Source: Pandoraea faecigallinarum (lineage in GTDB: Bacteria > Pseudomonadota > Gammaproteobacteria > Burkholderiales > Burkholderiaceae). From it: a DNA stretch of 64,000 nucleotides. The translations under genes and the position numbers were made by a program. This document shows, one piece after another, positions 37,414 to 46,547 of the stretch (positions are counted from its first letter, which is position 1; every line of letters begins with the position of its first letter). The notes below the pieces were generated by a model, which was not told the origin of the DNA, searched no databases, and was given only the letters and a program-made list of their open reading frames with translations. Location of the stretch: the NCBI RefSeq assembly GCF_001029105.3, contig NZ_CP011807.3:1178001-1242000 (forward strand), written 5' to 3'.

Positions 37414-38225
37414 TCAAGATCGACCTTTCCTCGCGTGCGGCGCTGGTGACAGGCGGCACGTCCGGCATTGGCCTCGCCACCGCCGAGCGCCTGCTCGACG
37501 CCGGTGCCGCAGTCGCGATTTGCGGGCGCGACACCGACCGGCTGACGCAGGCCGAAACGCATCTTCGCGAGCGCCATCCCGAGGCGCGCCTCATCGCCGC
37601 GCAATGCAACGTGCTCGACGAGAGCGACGTCGCGGCGCTGACCGAACGCATTCGCCGCGAATTCGGCCGTCTCGACATGCTCGTCAACAACGCCGGGCAG
37701 GGCCGCGTGTCGACGTTCGCCGACACGACCGACGATGCATGGCGCGAAGAACTCGAACTGAAGTACTTCAGCGTGATCCGTACGACGCGCGCCTGCCTGC
37801 CGATGCTGCGCGACGCGGCGCGCGAGACGGGCGACGCGGCGATCGTGTGCGTCAACTCGCTGCTCGCGCTGCAACCGGAGCCGCACATGGTGGCGACGTC
37901 CTCCGCGCGTGCGGGCGTGCAGAACCTCGTGCGTTCGATGGCGAGCGAATTCGCGCCGCACGGCGTGCGCGTCAATTCGATCCTCATCGGTCTGGTGGAG
38001 TCGGGCCAGTGGCGACGCCGCTTCGCGGCGGCGCAGGCGGCGGGCGAGCGCACGACGTGGCAGGAGTGGACCGGAGAACTCGCCCGCAAGAAGCAAATCC
38101 AGTTGCAACGTCTGGGCAGGCCTGAAGAGGCGGCCGCAGCGATCTTTTTCCTGGCGAGCCCGCAATCGTCCTACACGACGGGCAGTCATATCGATGTTTC
38201 CGGAGGCCTGGCAAGACATGTCTAA
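37410..38225 (+). CDS. SDR-family protein with altered catalytic motif (2)
   Basis: A 271-residue Rossmann protein. The cofactor loop TGGTSGIG and NNAG are normal. At the position of the catalytic YxxxK the sequence reads ATSSARAGVQ, so Tyr is replaced by Thr and Lys by Arg. The downstream GVRVNSILIG fixes the alignment. It may use a different mechanism or be a non-catalytic subunit. It overlaps both neighbours (ATGA with IclR, 8 bp with the TPP enzyme). Confidence 0.8.
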   Translation: MIKIDLSSRAALVTGGTSGIGLATAERLLDAGAAVAICGRDTDRLTQAETHLRERHPEARLIAAQCNVLDESDVAALTERIRREFGRLDMLVNNAGQGRVSTFADTTDDAWREELELKYFSVIRTTRACLPMLRDAARETGDAAIVCVNSLLALQPEPHMVATSSARAGVQNLVRSMASEFAPHGVRVNSILIGLVESGQWRRRFAAAQAAGERTTWQEWTGELARKKQIQLQRLGRPEEAAAAIFFLASPQSSYTTGSHIDVSGGLARHV

Positions 38226-39870
38226 CAAAACCACCGTCGGCGAAGTCATCGCGGCGTTCCTCGAACAGTGCGGCGTGCAGACCGCATTCGGCGTGATCTC
38301 GATTCACAACATGCCGATTCTCGATGCCATTGCACGTCGCGAAAAAATCCGTTACGTCGGTGCGCGCGGCGAAGCCGGCGCGCTGAACATGGCAGACGGC
38401 CTGTCGCGTGTGTCGGGCGGTCTGGGCGTGGCGTTCACGAGCACGGGCACGGCAGCGGGCAACGCGGCCGGCGCGATGGTCGAGGCCCTCACGGCGGGTA
38501 CGCCGGTGCTGCACATCACGGGCCAGATCGAAACCGAATTCCTCGACCGCGATCTCGCGTACATCCACGAAGCCCCGGATCAGCTGAGCATGCTCAACGC
38601 GATTTCGAAGGCGGCGTACCGCGTGCGTTGCGTCGATACGGCACTCTCCACCGTGCGCGAAGCGGTGCGTGCCGCGCTGACGGCCCCGACCGGCCCGGTG
38701 AGCGTCGAGATCCCCATCGATATTCAGGCCGCCGAAATCGAATGGCCGGCCGATCTGGCCGCACCTCACATTCCGGTGCCGACGCACGACGACGCGCGCG
38801 TGAGCGCATTGGCCGACAAGCTGGCGTCGGCGCATCGCCCGCTGCTGTGGCTGGGCGGGGGCGCACGCGGTGCGCAGGCCGCCGTCAAGCGTCTGGTCGA
38901 CATGGGCTTCGGTGTGGTGACGAGCGTGCAAGGCCGCGGCATCGTGCCGGAAGACCACGCCGCGACGCTGGGCGCGTTCAACATTCACCCGACGGTCGAG
39001 AAGTTCTACAAGACGTGCGACGCCATCGTGGTCGTCGGCTCACGTCTGCGCGGCAACGAAACGCTCAAGTACAAGCTCGCGCTGCCGCGTGCGCTGTATC
39101 GCGTGGATGCCGACGGCCTGGCCGACAACCGCGGCTATCGCAACGACCTGTTCATTCAGGGCGACGCCGCGAGCGTGCTCAATGCGCTGGCCGACAAGCT
39201 GCAAGGCCGTCTGTCGGTCGACCCGGCTTTTCACGCCGATCTCGCCGCCGCACGCGAGGCCGCCGTCAAGCAAGTGGCCGAAGGTCTCGGACCGTACCGC
39301 CAGCTCGTGGCCGCGCTGCAAGGCGCGCTGGGCCGCGACTTCAACTGGGTGCGCGATGTCACGATCTCGAACAGCACGTGGGGCAACCGCCTGCTGAAGA
39401 TCTTCTCGCCGCGTGCCGGTGTGCACGCGCTGGGCGGCGGTATCGGTCAGGGCATGCAGATGGGTATCGGCGCGGCGCTCGCGGGCAACGCGAAAAAAAC
39501 CGTCGCGCTGTGCGGCGACGGCGGGCTGATGGTCAACGTCGGCGAGCTCGCCACTGCCGTACAGGAGAAGGCTCCGCTCGTGATTCTGCTGATGAACGAC
39601 CAGTGCTATGGCGTGATCCGCAACATCCAGGACGCGCAATACGGCGGGCGCCGCCACTACGTTCAGTTGCATCAACCGGACTTCGCCGCGTTTTGCGCAA
39701 GCCTGCAACTCAAGCATGAGCGCATCACGTCCATCGATCAGGCCGAAGGCGCCGTGAAGCGCGCCGTCGAACACGACGGTCCGGTACTGCTCGAAGTCGA
39801 CATGCTGTCGGTCGGCAACTTCGCGTCGCATTTCGCCGGTCCGCCGGTACGGGAGCCTGCGAATGCATGA
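38218..39870 (+). CDS. Thiamine pyrophosphate-dependent decarboxylase/synthase
   Basis: A 550-residue protein of the acetolactate synthase/benzoylformate decarboxylase group. The catalytic glutamate is in GARGEAGAL (about residue 50). The TPP motif starts CGDGGLMVN and ends in LLMNDQCYG. The flavin-binding features of true acetolactate synthase are not evident. It probably decarboxylates a 2-oxo acid to an aldehyde, which the aldehyde dehydrogenase two genes on could oxidise. Confidence 0.85.
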   Translation: MSNKTTVGEVIAAFLEQCGVQTAFGVISIHNMPILDAIARREKIRYVGARGEAGALNMADGLSRVSGGLGVAFTSTGTAAGNAAGAMVEALTAGTPVLHITGQIETEFLDRDLAYIHEAPDQLSMLNAISKAAYRVRCVDTALSTVREAVRAALTAPTGPVSVEIPIDIQAAEIEWPADLAAPHIPVPTHDDARVSALADKLASAHRPLLWLGGGARGAQAAVKRLVDMGFGVVTSVQGRGIVPEDHAATLGAFNIHPTVEKFYKTCDAIVVVGSRLRGNETLKYKLALPRALYRVDADGLADNRGYRNDLFIQGDAASVLNALADKLQGRLSVDPAFHADLAAAREAAVKQVAEGLGPYRQLVAALQGALGRDFNWVRDVTISNSTWGNRLLKIFSPRAGVHALGGGIGQGMQMGIGAALAGNAKKTVALCGDGGLMVNVGELATAVQEKAPLVILLMNDQCYGVIRNIQDAQYGGRRHYVQLHQPDFAAFCASLQLKHERITSIDQAEGAVKRAVEHDGPVLLEVDMLSVGNFASHFAGPPVREPANA

Positions 39871-40681
39871 ACTGAATCATCGTCCCGTGGACGTCGCGCT
39901 GATCGGCTTCGGCGCGATCGGCTCGAAGGTCTATGAGGCGTGCGCGAGCGATCCGTATCTGCGTGTGGGCCATGTGATCGTGCCCGAGGACGCCGCCGAG
40001 CGCGTGCGCAGCAGCGTGCGCGCCGGTACCGAAGTGGTGTCGTCGGCGCAGGCACTCACGAGCCGCCCCGACTTCGTGCTCGAGTGCGCCGGTCATAGCG
40101 CGCTGTCGGGACACGTCGTGCCGCTGCTCAAGTCGGGCGTGGACTGCGCGGTTGCCTCCATCGGTGCGCTTTCGGACACGGATCTGCTCGCCGCGCTGGA
40201 GCAGGCCGCGAAGGACGGCGCGTCGACCGTCACGTTGCTCTCGGGGGCGATCGGCGGCATCGACGCGATTGCCGCCGCCCGCGAAGGCGGCCTTGACGAA
40301 GTGCTGTACACGGGGCGCAAGCCGCCGATGGGCTGGCACGGTACCCCCGCCGAGCAGGTCTGCGACCTGGCGACGCTCACGACGGCCACGGTGATCTTCG
40401 AAGGCAGCGCCCGCGATGCGGCGCGTCTGTATCCGAAGAACGCCAACGTGGCGGCGACCGTCGCCATTGCGGGCCTCGGTCTGGATGCCACGCGCGTGCG
40501 TCTCATTGCCGACCCGGCGACCACACGCAACGTGCATCACATCGCGGCGCGCGGTGCGTTCGGCGAGATGTCGCTGGAAATGTGCGGCAAGCCGTTGCCG
40601 GACAACCCCAAGACGTCGGCACTGACCGCGTACTCGGCCATTCGCGCGCTGCGCAATCGCGTTGCGAACTGTGTGATCTAG
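39863..40681 (+). CDS. L-aspartate dehydrogenase family protein
   Basis: A 272-residue NAD(P)-dependent enzyme. The Rossmann motif is [11 protein letters not shown]. Further family segments are [22 protein letters not shown] and [17 protein letters not shown], all typical of AspDH/NadX. Such enzymes interconvert aspartate and oxaloacetate through iminoaspartate. In a catabolic operon it may release ammonia from an amino-dicarboxylate intermediate. It overlaps the TPP gene by 8 bp. Confidence 0.88.
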   Translation: MHELNHRPVDVALIGFGAIGSKVYEACASDPYLRVGHVIVPEDAAERVRSSVRAGTEVVSSAQALTSRPDFVLECAGHSALSGHVVPLLKSGVDCAVASIGALSDTDLLAALEQAAKDGASTVTLLSGAIGGIDAIAAAREGGLDEVLYTGRKPPMGWHGTPAEQVCDLATLTTATVIFEGSARDAARLYPKNANVAATVAIAGLGLDATRVRLIADPATTRNVHHIAARGAFGEMSLEMCGKPLPDNPKTSALTAYSAIRALRNRVANCVI

Positions 40682-40694
40682 CAGGAACAGCCTC

Positions 40695-42191
40695 ATGAGC
40701 CATCAAGATTTGCTGCAAGGGTTTTCGAGCGACATTCTGGTCGGCGGCGAATGGCGTGCCGGGACCGGCAAGCGCTACCAAAGCCTGTATCCGGCGGACG
40801 AAAGCGTGAATGCCGAGATCGCCGCCGCCGGTGCCGACGACGCCGTCGAAGCGGTCGAAGCCGCCGATGCCGCGTGGCGTCGCGCCGACTGGGCCGGTCT
40901 CAAGCCGCACCAGCGTGCTGCCGTGCTGCACCGCGTGGCCGACGGCATCACGCAACGCGCCGAAGCACTCGCGCATCTGCAACGCCGCGACAACGGCAAG
41001 CCGATCAGCGAGACGCGTGCTCTCGTGGCCAGCGCGGCGGGCACGTTCCGTTACTTCGCGGCGTGTCTCGAAACGCTGGAAGAGACGCTCACGCCGTCGC
41101 GCGGCGATTATTTGACGATGAGCGTGCACGAGCCATTGGGCGTCGTGGCCGCGATCACGCCCTGGAACTCGCCGATTGCGTCGGACGCGCAGAAGCTCGC
41201 ACCGGCACTTGCCGCGGGCAACGCCGTGGTCCTGAAGCCGGCGGAAGTCACGCCGCTTGCGTCGCTCGAACTCGGTCGCATCTGCGAGGCCGCCGGCGTG
41301 CCTCGCGGTGTGCTCTCGGTGCTGCCGGGCAAGGGGTCGGTCATTGGCGACATTCTGGTGCGTCACCCGAAGGTCAGGAAGGTGGCGTTCACCGGAGGCA
41401 CCGAAGTCGGTCGCGGCATTGCGCGTCTCGCAGCGGAGAAGCTCATGCCCGTGTCGCTCGAACTCGGCGGCAAATCGCCGACCATCGTATTCGAGGACGC
41501 CGACGTCGACCATGCCGTGGCCGGCGTGCTCTACGGCATTTTCAGTTCGTCGGGCGAATCGTGCATCGCGGGCTCGCGTCTGTTCGTGCACAAGAAGATT
41601 TTCGACACGTTCGTCGAACGTCTCGTCGCCGGGGCGAAGCAATTGCGCGTGGGCGATCCGTTGCGTGAAGACACGCAGATGGGACCGCTCGTTAGCTCGG
41701 CGCATCGCGAGTCCATCGAGCGCTACGTCGCCATCGGACTGGAAGAGGGCGGCCGTCTTCTGTGTGGCGGTGAGCGCCCGGCCGGCGACGGCCGTGAGAA
41801 AGGCTACTTCTACCAGCCGACGATCATCGCGGGCCTCACGAACGGCGCGCGCATGGTGCAGGAGGAGATCTTCGGGCCGGTGCTGGCGGTGCTGCCGTTC
41901 GAGAACGAAGACGATCTGCTGCGCGAAGCCAACGACAGCGTCTACGGACTGGCCGCCGGTATCTGGACACGCGACTACAAGCGCGCCTGGCGCGTCGGCC
42001 GTGCGTTGGAGACAGGCACCGTCTGGATCAACACCTACAAGCAGTTCTCGATCTCCACGCCCTTCGGTGGCTGGAAGGAGAGCGGCATGGGGCGTGAGAA
42101 GGGGCGTCTGGGACTGCTGGAGTACACGAACCAGAAGAGCCTGTATTGGGGCATGAACGACAGCCCGCTCGCGTGGGCGGGGCAGGTCTGA
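40695..42191 (+). CDS. Aldehyde dehydrogenase
   Basis: A 498-residue NAD(P)-dependent aldehyde dehydrogenase. ITPWNSPI starts the cofactor fold. FTGGTEVGRGIA, the catalytic glutamate LELGGKSP and the cysteine SSGESCIAGSR (about residue 290) are all intact. It belongs to the broad betaine/hydroxymuconic-semialdehyde-like group. It is 13 bp after the aspartate dehydrogenase gene and probably acts on the aldehyde made by the TPP enzyme or on a ring-cleavage semialdehyde. Confidence 0.92.
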   Translation: MSHQDLLQGFSSDILVGGEWRAGTGKRYQSLYPADESVNAEIAAAGADDAVEAVEAADAAWRRADWAGLKPHQRAAVLHRVADGITQRAEALAHLQRRDNGKPISETRALVASAAGTFRYFAACLETLEETLTPSRGDYLTMSVHEPLGVVAAITPWNSPIASDAQKLAPALAAGNAVVLKPAEVTPLASLELGRICEAAGVPRGVLSVLPGKGSVIGDILVRHPKVRKVAFTGGTEVGRGIARLAAEKLMPVSLELGGKSPTIVFEDADVDHAVAGVLYGIFSSSGESCIAGSRLFVHKKIFDTFVERLVAGAKQLRVGDPLREDTQMGPLVSSAHRESIERYVAIGLEEGGRLLCGGERPAGDGREKGYFYQPTIIAGLTNGARMVQEEIFGPVLAVLPFENEDDLLREANDSVYGLAAGIWTRDYKRAWRVGRALETGTVWINTYKQFSISTPFGGWKESGMGREKGRLGLLEYTNQKSLYWGMNDSPLAWAGQV

Positions 42192-42272
42192 CGGGCGTAC
42201 GCGTGAAACGCATGTGGCAAGCCGCGGTGCACGGGGCATCGCGGTCATCCGAAACTTGAGCGAGGCAAACAT

Positions 42273-43292
42273 ATGTTGTCGATTTTCCGTGCATCGTTGG
42301 CGCGTCGCGCCTTTCTGACGGCCGGCCTGTGCGCCGCAGCCGGACTCTCGGGCATGGCCGCACCGGTCATGGCGCAGCCGGCTGCGCAACCCGCTCAGCA
42401 GATGACCTATCTGCTGCCCGCGCCGGCCAACCTGCCGGCGTTCGCGCCGCTGATGCTCGCCGAAAAGAAAGGGTACTACGCCGCGGAGGGGTTGTCGGTG
42501 CGTTGGCTGACGGTGCAGGGCGGTGCCGACGTCGGCAAGCAGCTCGCGTCGGGCAACGGCGATCTGGGCGGCGGACTTGGCGACACGCCGATCGTACTGC
42601 GCCCGAACGGCATTCCGATCAAGGGCGTCGCGCTGCTCGGCGGCCGTACGCTGCACCAGCTGGTCGTGCGCGATGACGCGAACATCAAGTCGCCCGCCGA
42701 TCTGAAGGGCAAGACGATTACCGTGCTGGCCTACCAGGACACCGGTTTCTACGCGACGCTGGGTCTGCTGGCTTCGGCGGGCCTCACGCGTAACGACGCA
42801 CGCATTCAGGGCGCAGGCCCGGCCGGTGTGTGGCAGCAAGTCGCGACGGGCAAGGCCGAAGTGATGGTCGGCACGCCGGAGTGGGCGCAGAACATCGAAG
42901 ACGCCGGAGTGAAGATCACCATGACGTCGACCGACAAGTACTTCCCGGGCATGGCGCAGGCGATTCTGGCGTCCGACAAGACCATTGCCGAGAAGCCGGA
43001 GATGATCCGCAAGTTCGTGCGCGCAACGGTCAAGTCGGTCGCGGAAATCATGCGTGACCCAGCGGGCGCGGCGAAGGAATACTGCGCGGCTGTGCCGGGC
43101 TACAAGGGCAAGGAAGCCGAGATCGAGAAAATCCTCACGTACTACGCCCGCAATGTGTATCCGGGGCAGCAGCGTCTGGGCGCCTTCGATCCGGCGCGTG
43201 TGACCAAATTGCAGGACTTCTACGCGCAGGAGAAGGTCATTCGCGAGAAGTCGAAGGTGGACGACCTGTTCACCAACCAGTTCGTGCAGTAA
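42273..43292 (+). CDS. ABC substrate-binding protein, NMT1/THI5-like (1)
   Basis: A 339-residue periplasmic protein. The N-terminus has a twin-arginine-like stretch (LARRAFLTAGLCAAAG) and a signal cleavage after VMA. The mature domain has GYYAAEGLSVRWLTVQGGAD and GDLGGGLGDTPIVLR, typical of nitrate/sulfonate/aromatic-acid binding proteins. It is the binding component for the ATPase and permease at the start of the operon. A close paralogue lies at 50843. Confidence 0.9.
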   Translation: MLSIFRASLARRAFLTAGLCAAAGLSGMAAPVMAQPAAQPAQQMTYLLPAPANLPAFAPLMLAEKKGYYAAEGLSVRWLTVQGGADVGKQLASGNGDLGGGLGDTPIVLRPNGIPIKGVALLGGRTLHQLVVRDDANIKSPADLKGKTITVLAYQDTGFYATLGLLASAGLTRNDARIQGAGPAGVWQQVATGKAEVMVGTPEWAQNIEDAGVKITMTSTDKYFPGMAQAILASDKTIAEKPEMIRKFVRATVKSVAEIMRDPAGAAKEYCAAVPGYKGKEAEIEKILTYYARNVYPGQQRLGAFDPARVTKLQDFYAQEKVIREKSKVDDLFTNQFVQ

Positions 43293-43305
43293 GGCGAGGT
43301 GAAGA

Positions 43306-43650
43306 ATGAGTGAAACCGCACCGGGCGCGGCCCAGCCCGAAACGCTGTTGCTGACGGTGTTTCTGCGGCACGATCAGTCGAACAATCTCGACGATTTCCA
43401 GGAGCGGCTGAAGGCGGCCGAGTGGTGGGAGCGTTTCCCGCCCGCCGGCGTGAAGGTCGTGTCGTGGACGGTGGCGATGGGCTTCGGCCAGATCGTCACG
43501 CTGGAACTGCCGCCGCATCTGCTGCCCGTCGTGAACGTGGAACTGGAGCGCTCGGCCTGGGGCGTGTTCCGCACCGAATGCTATCCGACTTACGACTTTG
43601 TTCCCGTGCACGCGCGTATTCGCGAACGGGTTCGCAACGGAGGGAAATGA
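43306..43650 (+). CDS. Conserved-looking hypothetical protein in the Rieske operon
   Basis: A 114-residue soluble protein, not recognised. It is rich in aromatic residues and has the segment LTVFLRHDQSNNLDDFQERL, then AEWWERFPPAGVKVVSWTVAMG. The alternating strand pattern suggests a small alpha-beta barrel fold, like dimeric ferredoxin-like enzymes or monooxygenase accessory proteins. It starts 14 bp after the binding-protein gene, and its stop overlaps the next start. Confidence 0.7.
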   Translation: MSETAPGAAQPETLLLTVFLRHDQSNNLDDFQERLKAAEWWERFPPAGVKVVSWTVAMGFGQIVTLELPPHLLPVVNVELERSAWGVFRTECYPTYDFVPVHARIRERVRNGGK

Positions 43651-43868
43651 TGGACCGTTATCTGGAACCGCATCAAGCGCGTCGCCACGAGCCGACGCAG
43701 TACGAAAGCCTGCTGGGCGACGCCATCGAGCGCGCTTATGCGGCCGGCACGCACGACCTGGCAGGACTCGTCGCCTACCTGAACCGCACCGGCCCCGGCC
43801 CGCAGGACGGCGAAGTGTGGACCGAAGAGATCTACAAAGCGCAGATCGCCAAACTGGCCGAAGAGTAA
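43650..43868 (+). CDS. Small recombinase-like HTH-domain protein
   Basis: A 72-residue protein with EPTQYESLLGDAIERAYAAG and LAGLVAYLNRTGPGPQDG EVWTEE, a pattern like the recombinase-type helix-turn-helix (a predicted fold that includes a tryptophan in the recognition region). Such small proteins occur next to Rieske oxygenase genes. ATG is present at 43647 and 43650; the second has better spacing from GGAGGG. It may regulate translation, transcription or oxygenase assembly; none is shown. Confidence 0.65.
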   Translation: MDRYLEPHQARRHEPTQYESLLGDAIERAYAAGTHDLAGLVAYLNRTGPGPQDGEVWTEEIYKAQIAKLAEE

Positions 43869-43952
43869 CAACATCACATAGCGCGATTGCCGCTCGACGC
43901 CACGACATCACGACGTGACGAGCGCGCGGCGACCGCGATGGAGACGTCCCCC

Positions 43953-44984
43953 ATGACTACCCAACAGCCTATCCTCACCGCCGATGCCATCCTCGAGCGC
44001 GGCCTGAAGAATCTCTGGTATCCGATTTGCCCGTCGCACATGGTTGGCCGCGAGCCGGTCTCACTGCGCCGTTTGGGCAAGAAACTGGTGTTCTGGCGCG
44101 ATCACGACAACCAGGTGCATGCACTCGACGATCATTGCCCGCACCGCGGCGCACCGCTCTCGAAAGGTATCGTGATGGGCGATCGCATCGCCTGCGGTTA
44201 TCACGGCGTGCAGGTGCGCTGCGACGGCACGGTGACGCGCGTGCCGGGCAGTCCGGGTTGCAAGCTCGAAGGCTCGCGTCCGACGCAGGCGTATCACATC
44301 GTCGAGCGCAACGACGCGATCTGGCTGTACAACGCCACCGGGAATATCGACACGCCGCCGCCGCTCGTGCTGCCGGACGAGCTCGACGCCGACGGCGAAT
44401 TCTCGTCGTTCCTGTGCTACACGGAGTGGAAGGGCGACTACCGTTACGTACTCGACAACGTGATGGATCCGATGCACGGCACGTACCTGCACAAGCAATC
44501 GCACTCGATGGCCGAGGGCGACAACACGGCCGCGTTCCGGATTCGCGACACCGACCGTGGCTTCATCTTCGAGAAGGAAGGCCAGCGCGATGTGAACTTC
44601 GACTGGACAGAGTGGGCCGACACCGGCACGCACTGGATGCGTCTGGAGATTCCGTACCCGAAGACGGGCGGCCCCGGCGGCAACTTCGTGATCGTGGGGA
44701 GCTACACGCCGATCTCGCCCACGCTCGCCGCCGTGTTCCACTGGCGTTGCCGCAAGCTCGACGGCTGGCAGCGCGACACGTGGCGCTTCCTGTATCGCAA
44801 CCGTCTCGAAGCACGCCACTGGGCCGTGTTGGAACAGGACCGCGTGATGCTCGAAGACATGGAAGCCGATGCCAACCAGAACGAGCATCTGTATCAGCAC
44901 GATATGGGCATTGTGCGTCTGCGCCGCCATTTGAAGAATCTGGCAAAGGCGGAACTCGAACGCATGCAGCAGGGCAAGGCGTAA
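43953..44984 (+). CDS. Rieske non-heme iron oxygenase, alpha subunit (1)
   Basis: A 343-residue oxygenase. The Rieske cluster ligands are in DHCPHRGAP and CGYHG (about residues 63-88). The mononuclear iron site is DNVMDPMHGTYLH. The size and single-subunit type resemble vanillate/phthalate-class oxygenases, which hydroxylate or demethylate aromatic acids. The start is the ATG with GGAG 9 bases upstream. Electrons probably come from the reductase two genes downstream. Confidence 0.92.
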   Translation: MTTQQPILTADAILERGLKNLWYPICPSHMVGREPVSLRRLGKKLVFWRDHDNQVHALDDHCPHRGAPLSKGIVMGDRIACGYHGVQVRCDGTVTRVPGSPGCKLEGSRPTQAYHIVERNDAIWLYNATGNIDTPPPLVLPDELDADGEFSSFLCYTEWKGDYRYVLDNVMDPMHGTYLHKQSHSMAEGDNTAAFRIRDTDRGFIFEKEGQRDVNFDWTEWADTGTHWMRLEIPYPKTGGPGGNFVIVGSYTPISPTLAAVFHWRCRKLDGWQRDTWRFLYRNRLEARHWAVLEQDRVMLEDMEADANQNEHLYQHDMGIVRLRRHLKNLAKAELERMQQGKA

Positions 44985-44993
44985 ATCGCGAAA

Positions 44994-45021
44994 CGCAGAA
45001 CGCAGAACGCAGAACGCAGAA
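44994..45021 (+). repeat. Four tandem copies of a 7-bp unit
   Basis: CGCAGAA is repeated four times exactly in the 68-bp gap between the Rieske oxygenase stop and the ridA-like start. It could vary in copy number and thus change spacing within the mRNA. Confidence 0.8.
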
Positions 45022-45052
45022 CCATACGGAACGACACAGGGCGACTTCACCG

Positions 45053-45496
45053 ATGCAGATCGACTCACCCATCAAAGCCGAGCGTATTCGCGCGCAAGCC
45101 GTGCCCGATCTGGGCACGGCGACCTGGACCAACGGCATTCGGTTCGGCAACGAAATCCTGATGTCGGGCATGACGGCGCATCCGGCGACGCGCGACGCGC
45201 AAAAGCCGCTTACGGCCTACGAGCAGACGCTCGTGGTGCTGGGCAAGATCCGTGCGCTGGTCGAGGCGGGCGGCGGCAGCCTCGCGAACATCTACAAGCT
45301 GGTGGTGTACGTCACCGACATTGCCGACAAGGATGAAGTCGGTCGTGCGCGCCGCGAGTTTTTCGCGGGCGTGGCGGCCGGCGGCGGGGCGTATCCGTGC
45401 TCGACGCTCGTGGAAGTCAGCGCGCTCGTGTTCCCGGAATTGCGCGTGGAAATCGAGGCGTTCGCGCGTCTCGACATCGATTTGTCCGTGGCGTGA
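45053..45496 (+). CDS. RidA/YjgF-family protein
   Basis: A 147-residue member of the Rid superfamily. The family pattern includes GNEILMSGMTAHPATRD and NIYKLVVYVTDIADKDEV, with the C-terminal region PELRVEIEAFA. The canonical RidA arginine before the glutamate appears in LRVEIEA. Rid proteins hydrolyse enamine/imine intermediates to ketones and ammonia. Its presence supports a nitrogen-containing substrate for this operon. Confidence 0.88.
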   Translation: MQIDSPIKAERIRAQAVPDLGTATWTNGIRFGNEILMSGMTAHPATRDAQKPLTAYEQTLVVLGKIRALVEAGGGSLANIYKLVVYVTDIADKDEVGRARREFFAGVAAGGGAYPCSTLVEVSALVFPELRVEIEAFARLDIDLSVA

Positions 45497-45548
45497 GCGG
45501 CGCGGGCATCAGGAAAAATCAGCGACATCAGCAACAGAGAGCGGCGTT

Positions 45549-46514
45549 ATGAGCAAGTCAAACCTGTCGGCCATGGTGCGCACGCTTCGCTTCGAGGCGG
45601 CGGGCATCATGAGCATCGAACTCGTGCCTGTGGCAGGCAGCAGCACGGCATTCCCGGACTTCTTACCGGGCGCGCACATCGATCTGCACTTGCCGAGCGG
45701 GCTGGTGCGCAGCTATTCGCTGGTCAACGCGCCCGGCGAGCCGAACCGTTATGTGCTCGGCATTCTGGCCGATCCGAAGAGCCGGGGTGGTTCGCGTTTC
45801 ATCCACGACAATTTCCGTGTCGGCATGACGCTCGACATCTCGGCACCGCGCAATCACTTCGCGCTGGACGAAACCGCTGCACACACGGTGCTGGTCGCGG
45901 GCGGCATCGGCATCACGCCGATTCTGTGTATGTATCGCCGTCTGCGCTCGCTGGGCCGTAGCGTCAAGCTGATGTATTGCGCGCGCACCGCGCAGCAGGC
46001 CGCGTTCGTCGATGAACTGAACGTGCTTGGCGGCGACCTCACCTATCACTTCGACGACCAGCACGACGGAAAACCGGCGTCGCTCGCCGCGTTTCTGGCG
46101 GATCAGCCGGCAGGCACGCATGCGTACTGCTGCGGTCCGGGCGTGATGCTCGACGCGTTCGAAGCCGCCTGCGCCGGCGCCGGAATCGACAATGTCCACA
46201 TCGAGCGGTTCGCCGCAGCGCCCGACGCACCGCCGCCCGCCACCTCGGAAGGCTATGTCGTGACGCTCGCGAAGTCCGGCAAGGAAGTCACGGTGCCGGC
46301 CGGTGCGACGTTGCTCGCCACGCTGATCGCCGCGGGCATCGACGCCGAACATAGCTGCATGGAGGGCGTGTGCGGCGCCTGCGAGACGCGTGTGCTCGAG
46401 GGCTGTCCCGATCATCGCGACTCGGTGCTCAGTGCGTCCGAGCGCGCGTCGAACAAGGTCATGATGATCTGTGTGTCGGGTTGCAAGGGCGACCGTCTGA
46501 CGCTGGATCTGTAA
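45549..46514 (+). CDS. Phthalate/vanillate-type oxygenase reductase
   Basis: A 321-residue FMN reductase with a C-terminal plant-type ferredoxin. The N-terminal flavin site is RSYSLVNAP and the NAD site is VAGGIGITPILCM. The [2Fe-2S] cysteines are in CMEGVCGACETRV plus a final cysteine near the end. It transfers electrons from NADH to a Rieske oxygenase. It is placed to serve oxygenase (1), and possibly also the second Rieske protein, which has no reductase of its own. Confidence 0.93.
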   Translation: MSKSNLSAMVRTLRFEAAGIMSIELVPVAGSSTAFPDFLPGAHIDLHLPSGLVRSYSLVNAPGEPNRYVLGILADPKSRGGSRFIHDNFRVGMTLDISAPRNHFALDETAAHTVLVAGGIGITPILCMYRRLRSLGRSVKLMYCARTAQQAAFVDELNVLGGDLTYHFDDQHDGKPASLAAFLADQPAGTHAYCCGPGVMLDAFEAACAGAGIDNVHIERFAAAPDAPPPATSEGYVVTLAKSGKEVTVPAGATLLATLIAAGIDAEHSCMEGVCGACETRVLEGCPDHRDSVLSASERASNKVMMICVSGCKGDRLTLDL

Positions 46515-46547
46515 ACGCCCGACTCCGAACTTATTCCCGAGACTGTC

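Noticed and set aside
40503..42839. 778-residue minus-strand frame
   Set aside because: Antisense to aldehyde dehydrogenase and binding-protein genes; low-complexity His/Arg composition typical of shadows.
44994..45021. Short tandem repeat considered as a CRISPR array
   Set aside because: The units are 7 bp with no spacers; likewise the 9-bp array at 58451 and the 11-bp array at 55071.
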